A DNA stretch of 10,979 bases from Paracoccaceae bacterium. GTDB lineage: Bacteria > Pseudomonadota > Alphaproteobacteria > Rhodobacterales > Rhodobacteraceae. The notes under the pieces are model-generated. The model was not told the origin of the DNA. It was given only the letters and a program-made list of their open reading frames with translations, and did not search any database. Position 1 is the stretch's first letter; each line of letters begins with the position of its first letter. The DNA lies in contig JALSHK010000416.1 of assembly GCA_026982275.1 (NCBI GenBank), positions 1 through 10,979 on the forward strand, given 5' to 3'. This document shows, in pieces, positions 1 to 6,576 of this stretch. The position numbers were made by a program, and so were the translations under genes.

Positions 1-56
1 CCGATTATGTCGTAATAGCAGCGCTTTGCCATGGGATTGTTGCCCCCTTTTTCAAA
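1..56. other. Window edge beyond the dnaK terminator, no gene seen
   Basis: These bases lie past the dnaK terminator. I see no start codon with a ribosome binding site that opens a credible reading frame on either strand. A dnaJ gene often follows dnaK in Alphaproteobacteria, but its start is not visible here. If present, it begins beyond the left edge, more than about 100 bases from the dnaK stop. Confidence 0.4.
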
Positions 57-88
57 TAAAACGGCCCGCCCGATCAGGGCGGGCCGTT
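57..88 (-). terminator. Intrinsic terminator downstream of dnaK
   Basis: A perfect GC-rich hairpin has arms at 61-71 (ACGGCCCGCCC) and 77-87 (GGGCGGGCCGT) around a five-base loop, GATCA. It extends by one A-T pair at 60/88. Read on the minus strand, the stem is followed by the T-rich run TTTTATTT, the layout of a Rho-independent terminator. It starts about 18 bases after the dnaK TGA (106-108). On the plus strand no T-tract follows, so it should act only on leftward transcription. It implies that dnaK transcription mostly ends here rather than running on into a downstream gene such as dnaJ. Confidence 0.9.
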
Positions 89-105
89 ATCAATATGCCG
101 TTAGA

Positions 106-2022
106 TCAAGATTTCCGGTTCTCGTCTAGATCTTCGAAATCCGCATCCACTACATCATCATCCGCCGCGGCTTCGTCCGGCGCATCGGCTCCGGCCTCCG
201 CAGCTTCGGCCTCGGCTTTATAGATCGCTTCGCCCAGCTTCATCGCGGCTTCGGTCAAATCCTGGGTCCGGGTCTTGATGGTCTCGGCTTCGGTGCTTTC
301 GTCCTCAAGCGCTTCTTTCAGGTTTTTAGCCGACATTTCGATAACTTCAACAGTGGTTGGATCCACTTTGTCGCTATGCTCTTCCAGCGATTTTTCGGTT
401 GAGTGGATCAGGCTTTCGGCCTGGTTTCGCGCCTCGATCAGCTCGCGCTTCTCTTTATCGGCCTCGGCATTTTCTTCGGCTTCTTTCACCATGTTTTCGA
501 TGTCATCATCAGACAAGCCACCCGAGGCCTGAATGGTGATTTTCTGCTCTTTATTGGTGCCTTTATCCTTGGCCGAAACCGATACAATGCCGTTGGCGTC
601 GATATCAAACGTGACCTCGATCTGCGGCACACCGCGCGGGGCGGGCGGGATTTGCTCAAGATTGAACTGGCCCAGAACCTTGTTATCCGCTGCCATTTCA
701 CGCTCGCCCTGAAATACCCGAATGGTAACCGCATTCTGGTTATCTTCGGCGGTGGAAAACACCTGTGATTTCTTGGTCGGGATGGTGGTATTGCGATCGA
801 TCAGGCGGGTGAATACCCCGCCCAAAGTCTCGATCCCGAGGCTCAAAGGGGTTACGTCCAGCAGCACAACGTCTTTCACGTCGCCCTGAAGCACACCGGC
901 CTGAATGGCCGCACCCAGCGCCACAACCTCGTCAGGGTTCACACCCTTATGTGGCTCTTTACCAAAGAATTTGGTTACTTCGTCCATCACTTTTGGCATA
1001 CGGGTCATACCGCCCACCAAAACCACCTCGTCAATGTCGCCTTTGGTCAGGCCCGCGTCTTTTAATGCTGCCGCACAGGGCTTCATCGAGGCTTTGATCA
1101 GATCGCTCACCAGCGATTCCAGCTTGGCGCGGGTCAGCTTGACCACAAGGTGCAAAGGCTGGCTCGTTGCCGGGTCCATGGTGATGAACGGCTGGTTGAT
1201 CTCGGTCTGGGTGGCGGAAGAAAGCTCGATTTTGGCCTTTTCCGCGGCTTCTTTCAGCCGTTGCAGCGCCATCTTGTCGCCCTTCAGGTCCACGCCGTTG
1301 TCTTTTTTGAACTGCGTCGCAAGATAATCCACAATGCGCATATCAAAATCTTCGCCGCCAAGGAATGTATCTCCGTTGGTCGATTTCACTTCAAACAAGC
1401 CGTCGTCGATTTCAAGGATCGACACATCGAAGGTGCCGCCGCCAAGGTCATAAACCGCGATGGTTTTGCTGGTTTCTTTATCAAGGCCGTAAGCCAAGGC
1501 AGCAGCCGTCGGCTCGTTGATAATGCGCAGCACCTCAAGCCCTGCGATCTTGCCGGCGTCTTTGGTGGCTTGGCGCTGGGCGTCGTTAAAGTAGGCCGGC
1601 ACGGTAATAACGGCCTGACTGACGGTTTCGCCGAGGTAATCCTCTGCGGTTTCTTTCATTTTTTGCAGGATAAAGCCCGACACTTGCGAAGGCGAATATT
1701 TTTCGCCCTTTACTTCCACCCATGCATCGCCATTGGGGCCTTCTACAATTTTATAGGCCACGAGGTCTTTGTCTTTAGCCACCATCGGGTCGTCATAGCG
1801 GCGGCCGATCAGGCGCTTGATGGCAAACAGGGTGTTTTCAGGGTTGGTGACGGCCTGGCGCTTGGCGGCCTGGCCGACAAGGCGCTCGTCGTCGGTGAAC
1901 CCGACAATGGAAGGCGTGGTGCGTGCCCCTTCCGAATTTTCGATAACTTTTGGCTGTGAACCATCCATGATGGCTACGCAGGAATTTGTGGTTCCGAGGT
2001 CAATTCCGATAACTTTTGACAT
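106..2022 (-). CDS. dnaK: Molecular chaperone DnaK (Hsp70)
   Basis: This encodes the cytosolic ATP-driven Hsp70 chaperone, which binds exposed hydrophobic peptides and cycles with DnaJ and GrpE. The 638-residue length is normal for the family. The N-terminal nucleotide-binding domain shows GIDLGTTNSC (residues 6-15), NEPTAAALAYG (169-179), DLGGGTFDVSIL (192-203) and VLVGGMTRMPKV (334-345). The hydrophobic interdomain linker VVLLDVTPLSLG is at 385-396, followed by the substrate-binding domain and helical lid. An alanine- and acid-rich tail (about 600-630) ends in EDLDENRKS. The start is ATG at 2022, not the upstream in-frame start at 2085. The DnaK N-terminus MSKVIGIDLG begins there, and an AAAGGA ribosome binding site sits six bases upstream. 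The gene has its own heat-shock-type promoter and terminator, so it looks monocistronic. The identification is secure. Confidence 0.99.
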   Translation of the reverse strand: MSKVIGIDLGTTNSCVAIMDGSQPKVIENSEGARTTPSIVGFTDDERLVGQAAKRQAVTNPENTLFAIKRLIGRRYDDPMVAKDKDLVAYKIVEGPNGDAWVEVKGEKYSPSQVSGFILQKMKETAEDYLGETVSQAVITVPAYFNDAQRQATKDAGKIAGLEVLRIINEPTAAALAYGLDKETSKTIAVYDLGGGTFDVSILEIDDGLFEVKSTNGDTFLGGEDFDMRIVDYLATQFKKDNGVDLKGDKMALQRLKEAAEKAKIELSSATQTEINQPFITMDPATSQPLHLVVKLTRAKLESLVSDLIKASMKPCAAALKDAGLTKGDIDEVVLVGGMTRMPKVMDEVTKFFGKEPHKGVNPDEVVALGAAIQAGVLQGDVKDVVLLDVTPLSLGIETLGGVFTRLIDRNTTIPTKKSQVFSTAEDNQNAVTIRVFQGEREMAADNKVLGQFNLEQIPPAPRGVPQIEVTFDIDANGIVSVSAKDKGTNKEQKITIQASGGLSDDDIENMVKEAEENAEADKEKRELIEARNQAESLIHSTEKSLEEHSDKVDPTTVEVIEMSAKNLKEALEDESTEAETIKTRTQDLTEAAMKLGEAIYKAEAEAAEAGADAPDEAAADDDVVDADFEDLDENRKS

Positions 2023-2102
2023 AATATGTCCTTTCTTTTGGCGATTGTGGAGCAGCAGTCCGGTATTTCGGCCCCGACGCCCCATCCCATTACTTTGAAC
2101 CG

Positions 2103-2132
2103 TATATAGGAGTGCATGTGGGGGCCTGCAAG
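2103..2132 (-). promoter_or_regulatory. RpoH (sigma-32)-type heat-shock promoter of dnaK
   Basis: On the minus strand, CTTGCA (plus 2127-2132) is followed by a 16-base spacer and CCTATATA (plus 2103-2110). This matches the alphaproteobacterial RpoH pattern of a CTTG -35 box and a CYTAT-type -10 box at this spacing. Transcription would start near 2096, leaving a leader of roughly 75 bases before the dnaK ATG at 2022. No CIRCE element (TTAGCACTC-N9-GAGTGCTAA) is present in the gap, so HrcA control is not indicated. The octamer CGCTTGCA covering the -35 box recurs 45 bases further upstream (plus 2172-2179), without a suitable -10 box. Confidence 0.75.
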
Positions 2133-2147
2133 CGCCGCGCGGACAGG

Positions 2148-2170
2148 TTTTTGATGTTTTTTATCAAAAA
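2148..2170. repeat. AT-rich 8-bp perfect inverted repeat upstream of dnaK promoter
   Basis: TTTTTGAT (2148-2155) and ATCAAAAA (2163-2170) form a perfect inverted repeat around a seven-base spacer. It lies 15 bases upstream of the dnaK -35 box and 43 bases past the thioesterase stop codon. The arms are too AT-rich for a strong terminator stem and no T-tract follows on the minus strand. The inner half-sites TTGAT/ATCAA resemble FNR/Anr half-sites, but their spacing is seven bases rather than four. It may be an operator, an UP-like AT-rich element, or chance. Confidence 0.45.
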
Positions 2171-2213
2171 TTGCAAGCGTGAAATGCCGCTAAGGGATTC
2201 TATTGATGGAGGA

Positions 2214-2588
2214 TTACGGCAAAGGCCGTTTTTTTCCTGCCTTATCAACCGCAACAAAGATGAACCGGGCTTCTGTGACTTTCAACCGCTCGCCTGAAGG
2301 CTGGCGGGTAACCCAGACCTCGACACCGATATGCAGCGAGGTGTGGCCCTCTTTTATAATGTCGGCATGGATAGAAACGAGATCTCCGACCAGCACCGGC
2401 TTGTGAAAGGTCATGCCTTCTACGGCTACGGTTGCCACCCGCCCCCTGGCTCGCATACGGGCAGGCACCGATGCGCCCAGATCCATCTGGGCCATGAGCC
2501 AGCCCCCGAATATATCGCCATTTACATTGGCATCGGCCGGCATGGCGATGGTTTGTAGCGCCACAGCGGATTTGGGCGGGGCACTCAT
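2214..2588 (-). CDS. YciA-type acyl-CoA thioesterase (hotdog fold)
   Basis: This is a predicted cytosolic hotdog-fold thioesterase that hydrolyses acyl-CoA to free acid and CoA. It has 124 residues, close to the usual size for single-domain YciA/ACOT-type proteins. The diagnostic segment is MPADANVNGDIFGGWLMAQMD at residues 16-36, which carries the conserved N-x-x-G-D-I-F-GG-W pattern and the acidic residue of the active-site helix. The second half, with FHKPVLVGDLVSIHADI (61-77), forms the strand-rich part of the hotdog. Its ATG overlaps the TGA of the upstream permease gene as ATGA (2585-2588), so the two are probably cotranscribed and translationally coupled. Nothing in the sequence identifies the physiological acyl-CoA, and a role with the neighbouring permease is not evident. 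Confidence 0.9.
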   Translation of the reverse strand: MSAPPKSAVALQTIAMPADANVNGDIFGGWLMAQMDLGASVPARMRARGRVATVAVEGMTFHKPVLVGDLVSIHADIIKEGHTSLHIGVEVWVTRQPSGERLKVTEARFIFVAVDKAGKKRPLP

Positions 2589-3406
2589 CTATTTTCTCCA
2601 TGCTTGGATTTGGACAGGTTTTTGCGGGCCCATAATTCGCCCATCAAGCCTATGATTATCGTCGTGAAGGTAAAAATTATGGCATATTTCATGGAGGTTA
2701 CGTCTTTGCTGTAATTGATAAATGTCGCCAGCCGGGCCTGGTCGATAGTATGAAATAGCGGGTTCCATTCAAAAAACCCGATCATCGAGGAAGGCATATA
2801 GGCAGCAGGCAGGAATTTTCCCGAGGTAAACATCTGGGCGCGCATATAGGCCTGGGAAAAGATCTTGATAAAGCCGGGCGCAAGCGGCGAGAGCATCATG
2901 AAGATCATGCCAACGCCAATGCCGCTGGCCCAGGAAAAGAAAACCGGCAATATAAGGCCGGGGGGGTTGTCGATGGTGGTATCCATGCCAAAGATCCACA
3001 AGGTGGTAACTACCAGAATAATGGCAACCGCCTGAAGGTAAAGCCCGGCAAAAGCATTGGCGAGGATCGACAGGATTACCGTCATCGGGGCGTGCTGCAT
3101 CATGGCAGAAGTGGCATTCTGGGCCGAGCGCACCGAGCCTATGGCCTTGATATGTGTCAGCATCAGCAAAATGCCGGTGATCAAAAACATCATAAAATCG
3201 CCGCGAATGGCCGCGCTTCGTCCCATAAACATGAACAGGATATAAAACATCCCCATAAACATGGTTATCTGGCCGACCTCTTTTAGAATCCCGAAAGTGG
3301 CATTACCGCTCTGGGTGCGCACCTCGCGCACCACGGAATGATAGACCAGCTCCATGAATTCCATGGTGCCCATGAGCAAGGATTTTTTTTGCGCAGCTCT
3401 ATCCAT
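2585..3406 (-). CDS. ABC-2 type permease, KpsM-like polysaccharide exporter subunit
   Basis: This is a predicted inner-membrane subunit of an ABC-2 exporter of the capsule/O-antigen kind. It has 273 residues with a basic cytosolic N-terminus and about six hydrophobic segments, near residues 44-62, 71-88, 109-137 (long, perhaps two), 149-175 and 240-258. Between the last two lies FFEWNPLFHTIDQAR (211-225), which resembles the WNPL-H motif of KpsM/Wzm permeases. The preferred start is ATG at 3406, with GGAA just upstream; an in-frame TTG at 3415 would add three residues. No ATP-binding partner is in the window, so that subunit must be encoded elsewhere. The divergent neighbour is a glycan gene run, which fits polysaccharide export, but the substrate is inferred from context only. 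The thioesterase downstream overlaps it by four bases. Confidence 0.83.
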   Translation of the reverse strand: MDRAAQKKSLLMGTMEFMELVYHSVVREVRTQSGNATFGILKEVGQITMFMGMFYILFMFMGRSAAIRGDFMMFLITGILLMLTHIKAIGSVRSAQNATSAMMQHAPMTVILSILANAFAGLYLQAVAIILVVTTLWIFGMDTTIDNPPGLILPVFFSWASGIGVGMIFMMLSPLAPGFIKIFSQAYMRAQMFTSGKFLPAAYMPSSMIGFFEWNPLFHTIDQARLATFINYSKDVTSMKYAIIFTFTTIIIGLMGELWARKNLSKSKHGENR

Positions 3407-3514
3407 GGTTTCCAACAGCCAAATTCAGCCCAAAGCGATGATTACATCTTGCCGATGAATAGGCCATAAGTCCATAACAGGAGTTAAACAAGGCAATAGC
3501 TTAAGGAAATGCCT
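3407..3514. promoter_or_regulatory. Divergent intergenic region between permease and cysQ
   Basis: This gap of about 108 bases separates the leftward permease gene from the rightward glycan genes and should hold start signals for both. The clearest element is the cysQ ribosome binding site AAGGA at 3503-3507. For rightward transcription, a weak -35/-10 pair is TTGCCG (3449-3454) with CATAAC (3473-3478) at 18-base spacing. I would not rely on it. No clear operator palindrome was recognised. Confidence 0.35.
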
Positions 3515-4294
3515 ATGGAAAATGCCAAGATCGTTGAGGTTATACGGGCGCTTGCCCTCGAGGCCGGCGATAAAATCATGGAAATTTATGCGCGCGATGA
3601 TTTCGGGGTGAGAGCCAAATCCGACGATTCGCCTGTGACCGAGGCCGACGAGGCCGCTGATGCGCTGATTTCAGCGGGGCTAAAAGCCGCCTTTCCCGAG
3701 ATTGCGCTGGTGACCGAAGAGCAGTCAGACAGCCATAGCGTGGTGGCGGAGCGGTTTTTCATCGTGGATCCGCTGGATGGCACCAAGGAATTTGTGCATC
3801 GGCGCGGGGATTTTACCGTCAATATTGCCCTGATCGAAAATGGCACGCCGGTATTGGGCGTGGTTTTTGCCCCTGCCAAAAAGCGGCTGTTTTATACTGA
3901 TCAAACCGGTCAGACGATTGAGGAAAAGCAAGATGGCAGCCGAATACCGCTGCGGGTTTCCACACCCGATAACGAGGCGCTGATTGTGGTCGCCTCGAAA
4001 TCCCACCGTGATGCCGCCACGGATGAATATATCAATAAATACAAGGTTGCCGATAGCGCTGCCGCCGGCTCTTCTCTGAAATTCTGTCTGGTGGCGGCGG
4101 GCGAGGCCGATCTATATCCCCGCCTTGGCCGCACCATGGAATGGGATACCGCAGCGGGCCATGCGGTGCTGATCGGCGCTGGAGGAAAGGTGGTGCGATT
4201 TGAGGATCATACCCCGCTAGAATATGGTAAACCTATCTACGAAAACCCGTTTTTCATTGCCCTCAGCCCGGGGGTGCAGCTGAAAGAGGCCTAA
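3515..4294 (+). CDS. cysQ: 3'(2'),5'-bisphosphate nucleotidase CysQ
   Basis: This is a magnesium-dependent phosphatase of the inositol monophosphatase superfamily. It converts 3'-phosphoadenosine-5'-phosphate (PAP), the by-product of PAPS-using sulfotransferases and PAPS reductase, to AMP and phosphate. Of 259 residues, the family metal-binding signatures are all present: KSDDSPVTEAD (35-45), EE at 68-69, DPLDGTKEF (85-93) and WDTAAGHA (210-217). These are the CysQ-type versions, so the assignment over a generic inositol phosphatase is good. The start at 3515 is chosen because AAGGA (3503-3507) lies seven bases upstream. The ATG at 3509 would leave only one base and adds two residues. It is the first gene of the rightward run. 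The next gene starts on the base after its stop codon, so coexpression with the glycosyltransferases and the distal sulfotransferase is likely. Confidence 0.95.
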   Translation: MENAKIVEVIRALALEAGDKIMEIYARDDFGVRAKSDDSPVTEADEAADALISAGLKAAFPEIALVTEEQSDSHSVVAERFFIVDPLDGTKEFVHRRGDFTVNIALIENGTPVLGVVFAPAKKRLFYTDQTGQTIEEKQDGSRIPLRVSTPDNEALIVVASKSHRDAATDEYINKYKVADSAAAGSSLKFCLVAAGEADLYPRLGRTMEWDTAAGHAVLIGAGGKVVRFEDHTPLEYGKPIYENPFFIALSPGVQLKEA

Positions 4295-5623
4295 ATGCCG
4301 GATCTACCGGATATCAGCGTTATTATTGTTAGTCGGGATCGACCTTGCGAATTGCAAAAGATGCTGGCCTGCCTGCGCCTGCAAGATATTTCCGGCTTTG
4401 AAACCATCGTCGTAACCAATACCCCTGGTGCGCTGGAAGGGGCGCTTACCCCTTCGCCATTGCGGCTGTTTGATAGTGACGAAGCCAATATTCCGGTTTC
4501 CAGAAATGTGGGGCTTGCGGCGGCACAGGGGCGATATGTGGCGTTTTGTGATGATGATGCGCTGCCGGATCCTTCATGGCTGCGCCGTTTGCTGGCCCCG
4601 TTTTCCAGTTCGGAAATTGGCGGTGCCGGCGGCTATACGCGGGGCCGAAACGGCATATCGCTGCAATGGAGCGCGGTAAAAACCAACGTGCTGGGCGAGG
4701 CACGCCCGCTGGAGATCGATCCGGACAGGGATTTTACGGTTTTTGCGCCATCCGGCAATACCGCGCCGGTAATGATCGGCACAAATTGCGCTTTTCGCGC
4801 TTCTGCTCTTCGCCAGATCGGCGGGTTTGATCCGGCCTTTGCCTATTTTCTGGACGATAGCGATATTTCGCTGCGGCTATCGCAAGCGGGATGGAAGCTG
4901 GCGATTGTGCCGGCGGCGCAGGTGCATCACGGCTTTGCCGCCGGCCCTTATCGCCAGCAAAACCGGGTACCACGCACATTAAAACCCCATGGGAAAAGCA
5001 TGGCGGTTTTTGGCCGGAAACATGCTGCGGAGCGGCTTCGGGAGCCGGCACTGGAACGCTATAAATCGCTGCAATCCAAACGCCTGGAAAAGCAGATGCT
5101 TGCGGGGCTGATGGAGCCAGCGGCATTGCCAAAGCTGCTGGAAAGCCTTGAGCAGGGCTATAATCAGGGCCGGCATTTTTTATTGCGCAGACAGATGGAT
5201 TCACCCAGGCCCAAGGCCGGGCTTGCGCCCGGATTTGCAGATGTGCATCGCCCCCATATCATGCTTGCGGGGCGCAAATCAAACAAGGGCTGGATGCTGG
5301 ATCTGGCCAAAAAACTGGTGGCAGAACAGGCCGTGGTTACGGCGCTGACCCTGTCGCGCAGCGTGGCCTATATGCAGGTCGGGTTTTCAAAACACGGTTT
5401 CTGGCAGCATGAAGGCGGGCAATTTGGCAAATCTAATCGGGATGAGCCTGTTTTTCAGCGCCATGGCTTGCGGCAAAAAGCCCGTGCCGAGGCCAGGCGT
5501 TTGCAGGATATCAGACCTGTTTCCTATCTTGTGTTTCCTGACCGGACAGACAAAAATGACATAATTCTGCCGCAAACAGATGTCATGCATTTTCTTAACG
5601 AGTTTTCTGTGGAATCAGTATAG
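4295..5623 (+). CDS. Family 2 glycosyltransferase with C-terminal extension
   Basis: This is a predicted cytosolic GT-A glycosyltransferase transferring a sugar from a nucleotide donor to a growing glycan. It has 442 residues. The N-terminal half is a clear GT2 domain: ISVIIVSRDRP (7-17), VSRNVGLAAAQG (68-79), the metal/nucleotide motif CDDD (85-88), GTNCAFRASALRQIGGFD (162-179) and LDDSDISLRL (186-195) with the likely catalytic aspartate, then HH at 211-212. No transmembrane segment is evident. Residues from about 230 to 442 are not needed for a GT2 domain: a charged helical linker leads into a segment starting HIMLAGRKSNKGWMLDLAKK (321-340) that I do not recognise. The ATG follows the cysQ TAA directly, with AGAGG five bases upstream, so the genes are tightly coupled. 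Donor and acceptor cannot be deduced. Confidence 0.88.
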   Translation: MPDLPDISVIIVSRDRPCELQKMLACLRLQDISGFETIVVTNTPGALEGALTPSPLRLFDSDEANIPVSRNVGLAAAQGRYVAFCDDDALPDPSWLRRLLAPFSSSEIGGAGGYTRGRNGISLQWSAVKTNVLGEARPLEIDPDRDFTVFAPSGNTAPVMIGTNCAFRASALRQIGGFDPAFAYFLDDSDISLRLSQAGWKLAIVPAAQVHHGFAAGPYRQQNRVPRTLKPHGKSMAVFGRKHAAERLREPALERYKSLQSKRLEKQMLAGLMEPAALPKLLESLEQGYNQGRHFLLRRQMDSPRPKAGLAPGFADVHRPHIMLAGRKSNKGWMLDLAKKLVAEQAVVTALTLSRSVAYMQVGFSKHGFWQHEGGQFGKSNRDEPVFQRHGLRQKARAEARRLQDIRPVSYLVFPDRTDKNDIILPQTDVMHFLNEFSVESV

Positions 5624-5670
5624 ATGTGTATCGTTGAGGCAATAACGGCTCTTTCTGGTTGGAATGTATG

Positions 5671-6567
5671 ATGGTCAATAAAGTCACAAAAGCGATATTT
5701 CCGGTTGCCGGTCTGGGCACACGGTTTTTGCCCGCTACCAAATCGATCCCCAAAGAGATCATGACGTTGGTAGACCGCCCTTTGATCCAATATGCGATTG
5801 ATGAAGCGCGCGAGGCGGGCATCACCGATTTTATTTTTGTAACGGCGCGCGGAAAATCGGCGCTGGAAGATTATTTCGACAGCAACCCGGAGCTGGAAAA
5901 AACATTGGCCCGCAAGGGAAAAACCGAACTTCTGGAACAGCTGCGCGATACCGATATGGAAAGTGGTGCCATCGCCTATATACGCCAGCGCGAGGCGCGC
6001 GGCCTTGGCCATGCGGTGTGGTGTGCCCGCCGTCTGGTGTCGGCAAACGAGCCTTTTGCGGTGCTTTTGCCCGATGATGTGATTGCCGGGCGGGTTGGTT
6101 GCCTAAAGCAGATGGTTGAGGCTTATCAAGAAGTTGGCGGCAATATGGTGGCGGCAATGGAGGTCGATCCCGAGCGGGTTTCGAATTACGGTGTAATTGA
6201 TCCGAGTGATAGTGATGGCCGTATGATTGCCGCCAAAGGCATGGTGGAAAAGCCGAGCCAGCATGATGCGCCGTCCAATCTGGCGGTCATTGGCCGATAT
6301 ATCCTGCGCCCCGAGGTTTTTGCTTCGCTCGAGAAGCAGAAAGCCGGAGCCGGTGGCGAGGTGCAGCTAACCGATGCGATTTGCGCCCAGATCGGCAAGG
6401 GCGCGCCGGTTACGGGCTATCTTTTTGAAGGAGAGCGATATGATTGCGGCTCCAAGGCGGGATATCTTCAGGCCACGGTTGCCTTTGGGCTTGCGCGCCC
6501 GGAGCTGCATGATGAATTCCGCGAATATATCGAAGCCCTTACCTCGCTTTTGCGCGCTGCAGAGTAG
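5671..6567 (+). CDS. galU: UTP-glucose-1-phosphate uridylyltransferase GalU
   Basis: This enzyme makes UDP-glucose from UTP and glucose-1-phosphate in the cytosol, supplying donors for glycan assembly. It has 298 residues from the chosen start, the usual GalU length. Signatures include the nucleotide-binding GLGTRFLPATKSIPKE (14-29), GLGHAV (111-116), the PDD metal site (134-136), EKP (193-195), GGEVQLTDA (228-236) and YDCGSKAGYL (257-266). The start is ambiguous: ATG at 5671 and 5668 and TTG at 5659 are all in frame. ATG 5671 gives MVNKVTKAIFPVAG, the normal GalU N-terminus, and GGA at 5661-5663 is a weak ribosome binding site. The gap of 47 bases to the previous gene is the largest in the run and contains a weak promoter-like TTAACG/TATAGA pair. 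An internal promoter is possible but unproven. Confidence 0.97.
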   Translation: MVNKVTKAIFPVAGLGTRFLPATKSIPKEIMTLVDRPLIQYAIDEAREAGITDFIFVTARGKSALEDYFDSNPELEKTLARKGKTELLEQLRDTDMESGAIAYIRQREARGLGHAVWCARRLVSANEPFAVLLPDDVIAGRVGCLKQMVEAYQEVGGNMVAAMEVDPERVSNYGVIDPSDSDGRMIAAKGMVEKPSQHDAPSNLAVIGRYILRPEVFASLEKQKAGAGGEVQLTDAICAQIGKGAPVTGYLFEGERYDCGSKAGYLQATVAFGLARPELHDEFREYIEALTSLLRAAE

Positions 6568-6576
6568 CGCAGGCCG

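Noticed and set aside
1150..1959. Open frame of 269 codons on the plus strand opposite dnaK
   Set aside because: It lies wholly inside the certain dnaK gene on the other strand, has no recognisable domain, and is explained by codon bias of the real gene.
2023..2085. Upstream in-frame extension of dnaK by 21 residues from ATG 2085
   Set aside because: The true DnaK N-terminus MSKVIGIDLG begins at 2022 with an AAAGGA site correctly spaced upstream, and the added residues have no family counterpart.
2151..2167. Possible FNR/Anr box TTGAT...ATCAA upstream of dnaK
   Set aside because: The half-sites are separated by seven bases, not the four needed for an FNR-type dimer site.
2245..2601. Alternative minus-strand frame overlapping the thioesterase
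   Set aside because: It is out of frame with the clear hotdog thioesterase and its translation has no recognisable motif.
5595..5624. Promoter-like TTAACG and TATAGA pair (18-base spacing) before galU
   Set aside because: Each hexamer matches only about four of six consensus positions and the pair overlaps the end of the preceding gene; too weak to list as a promoter.
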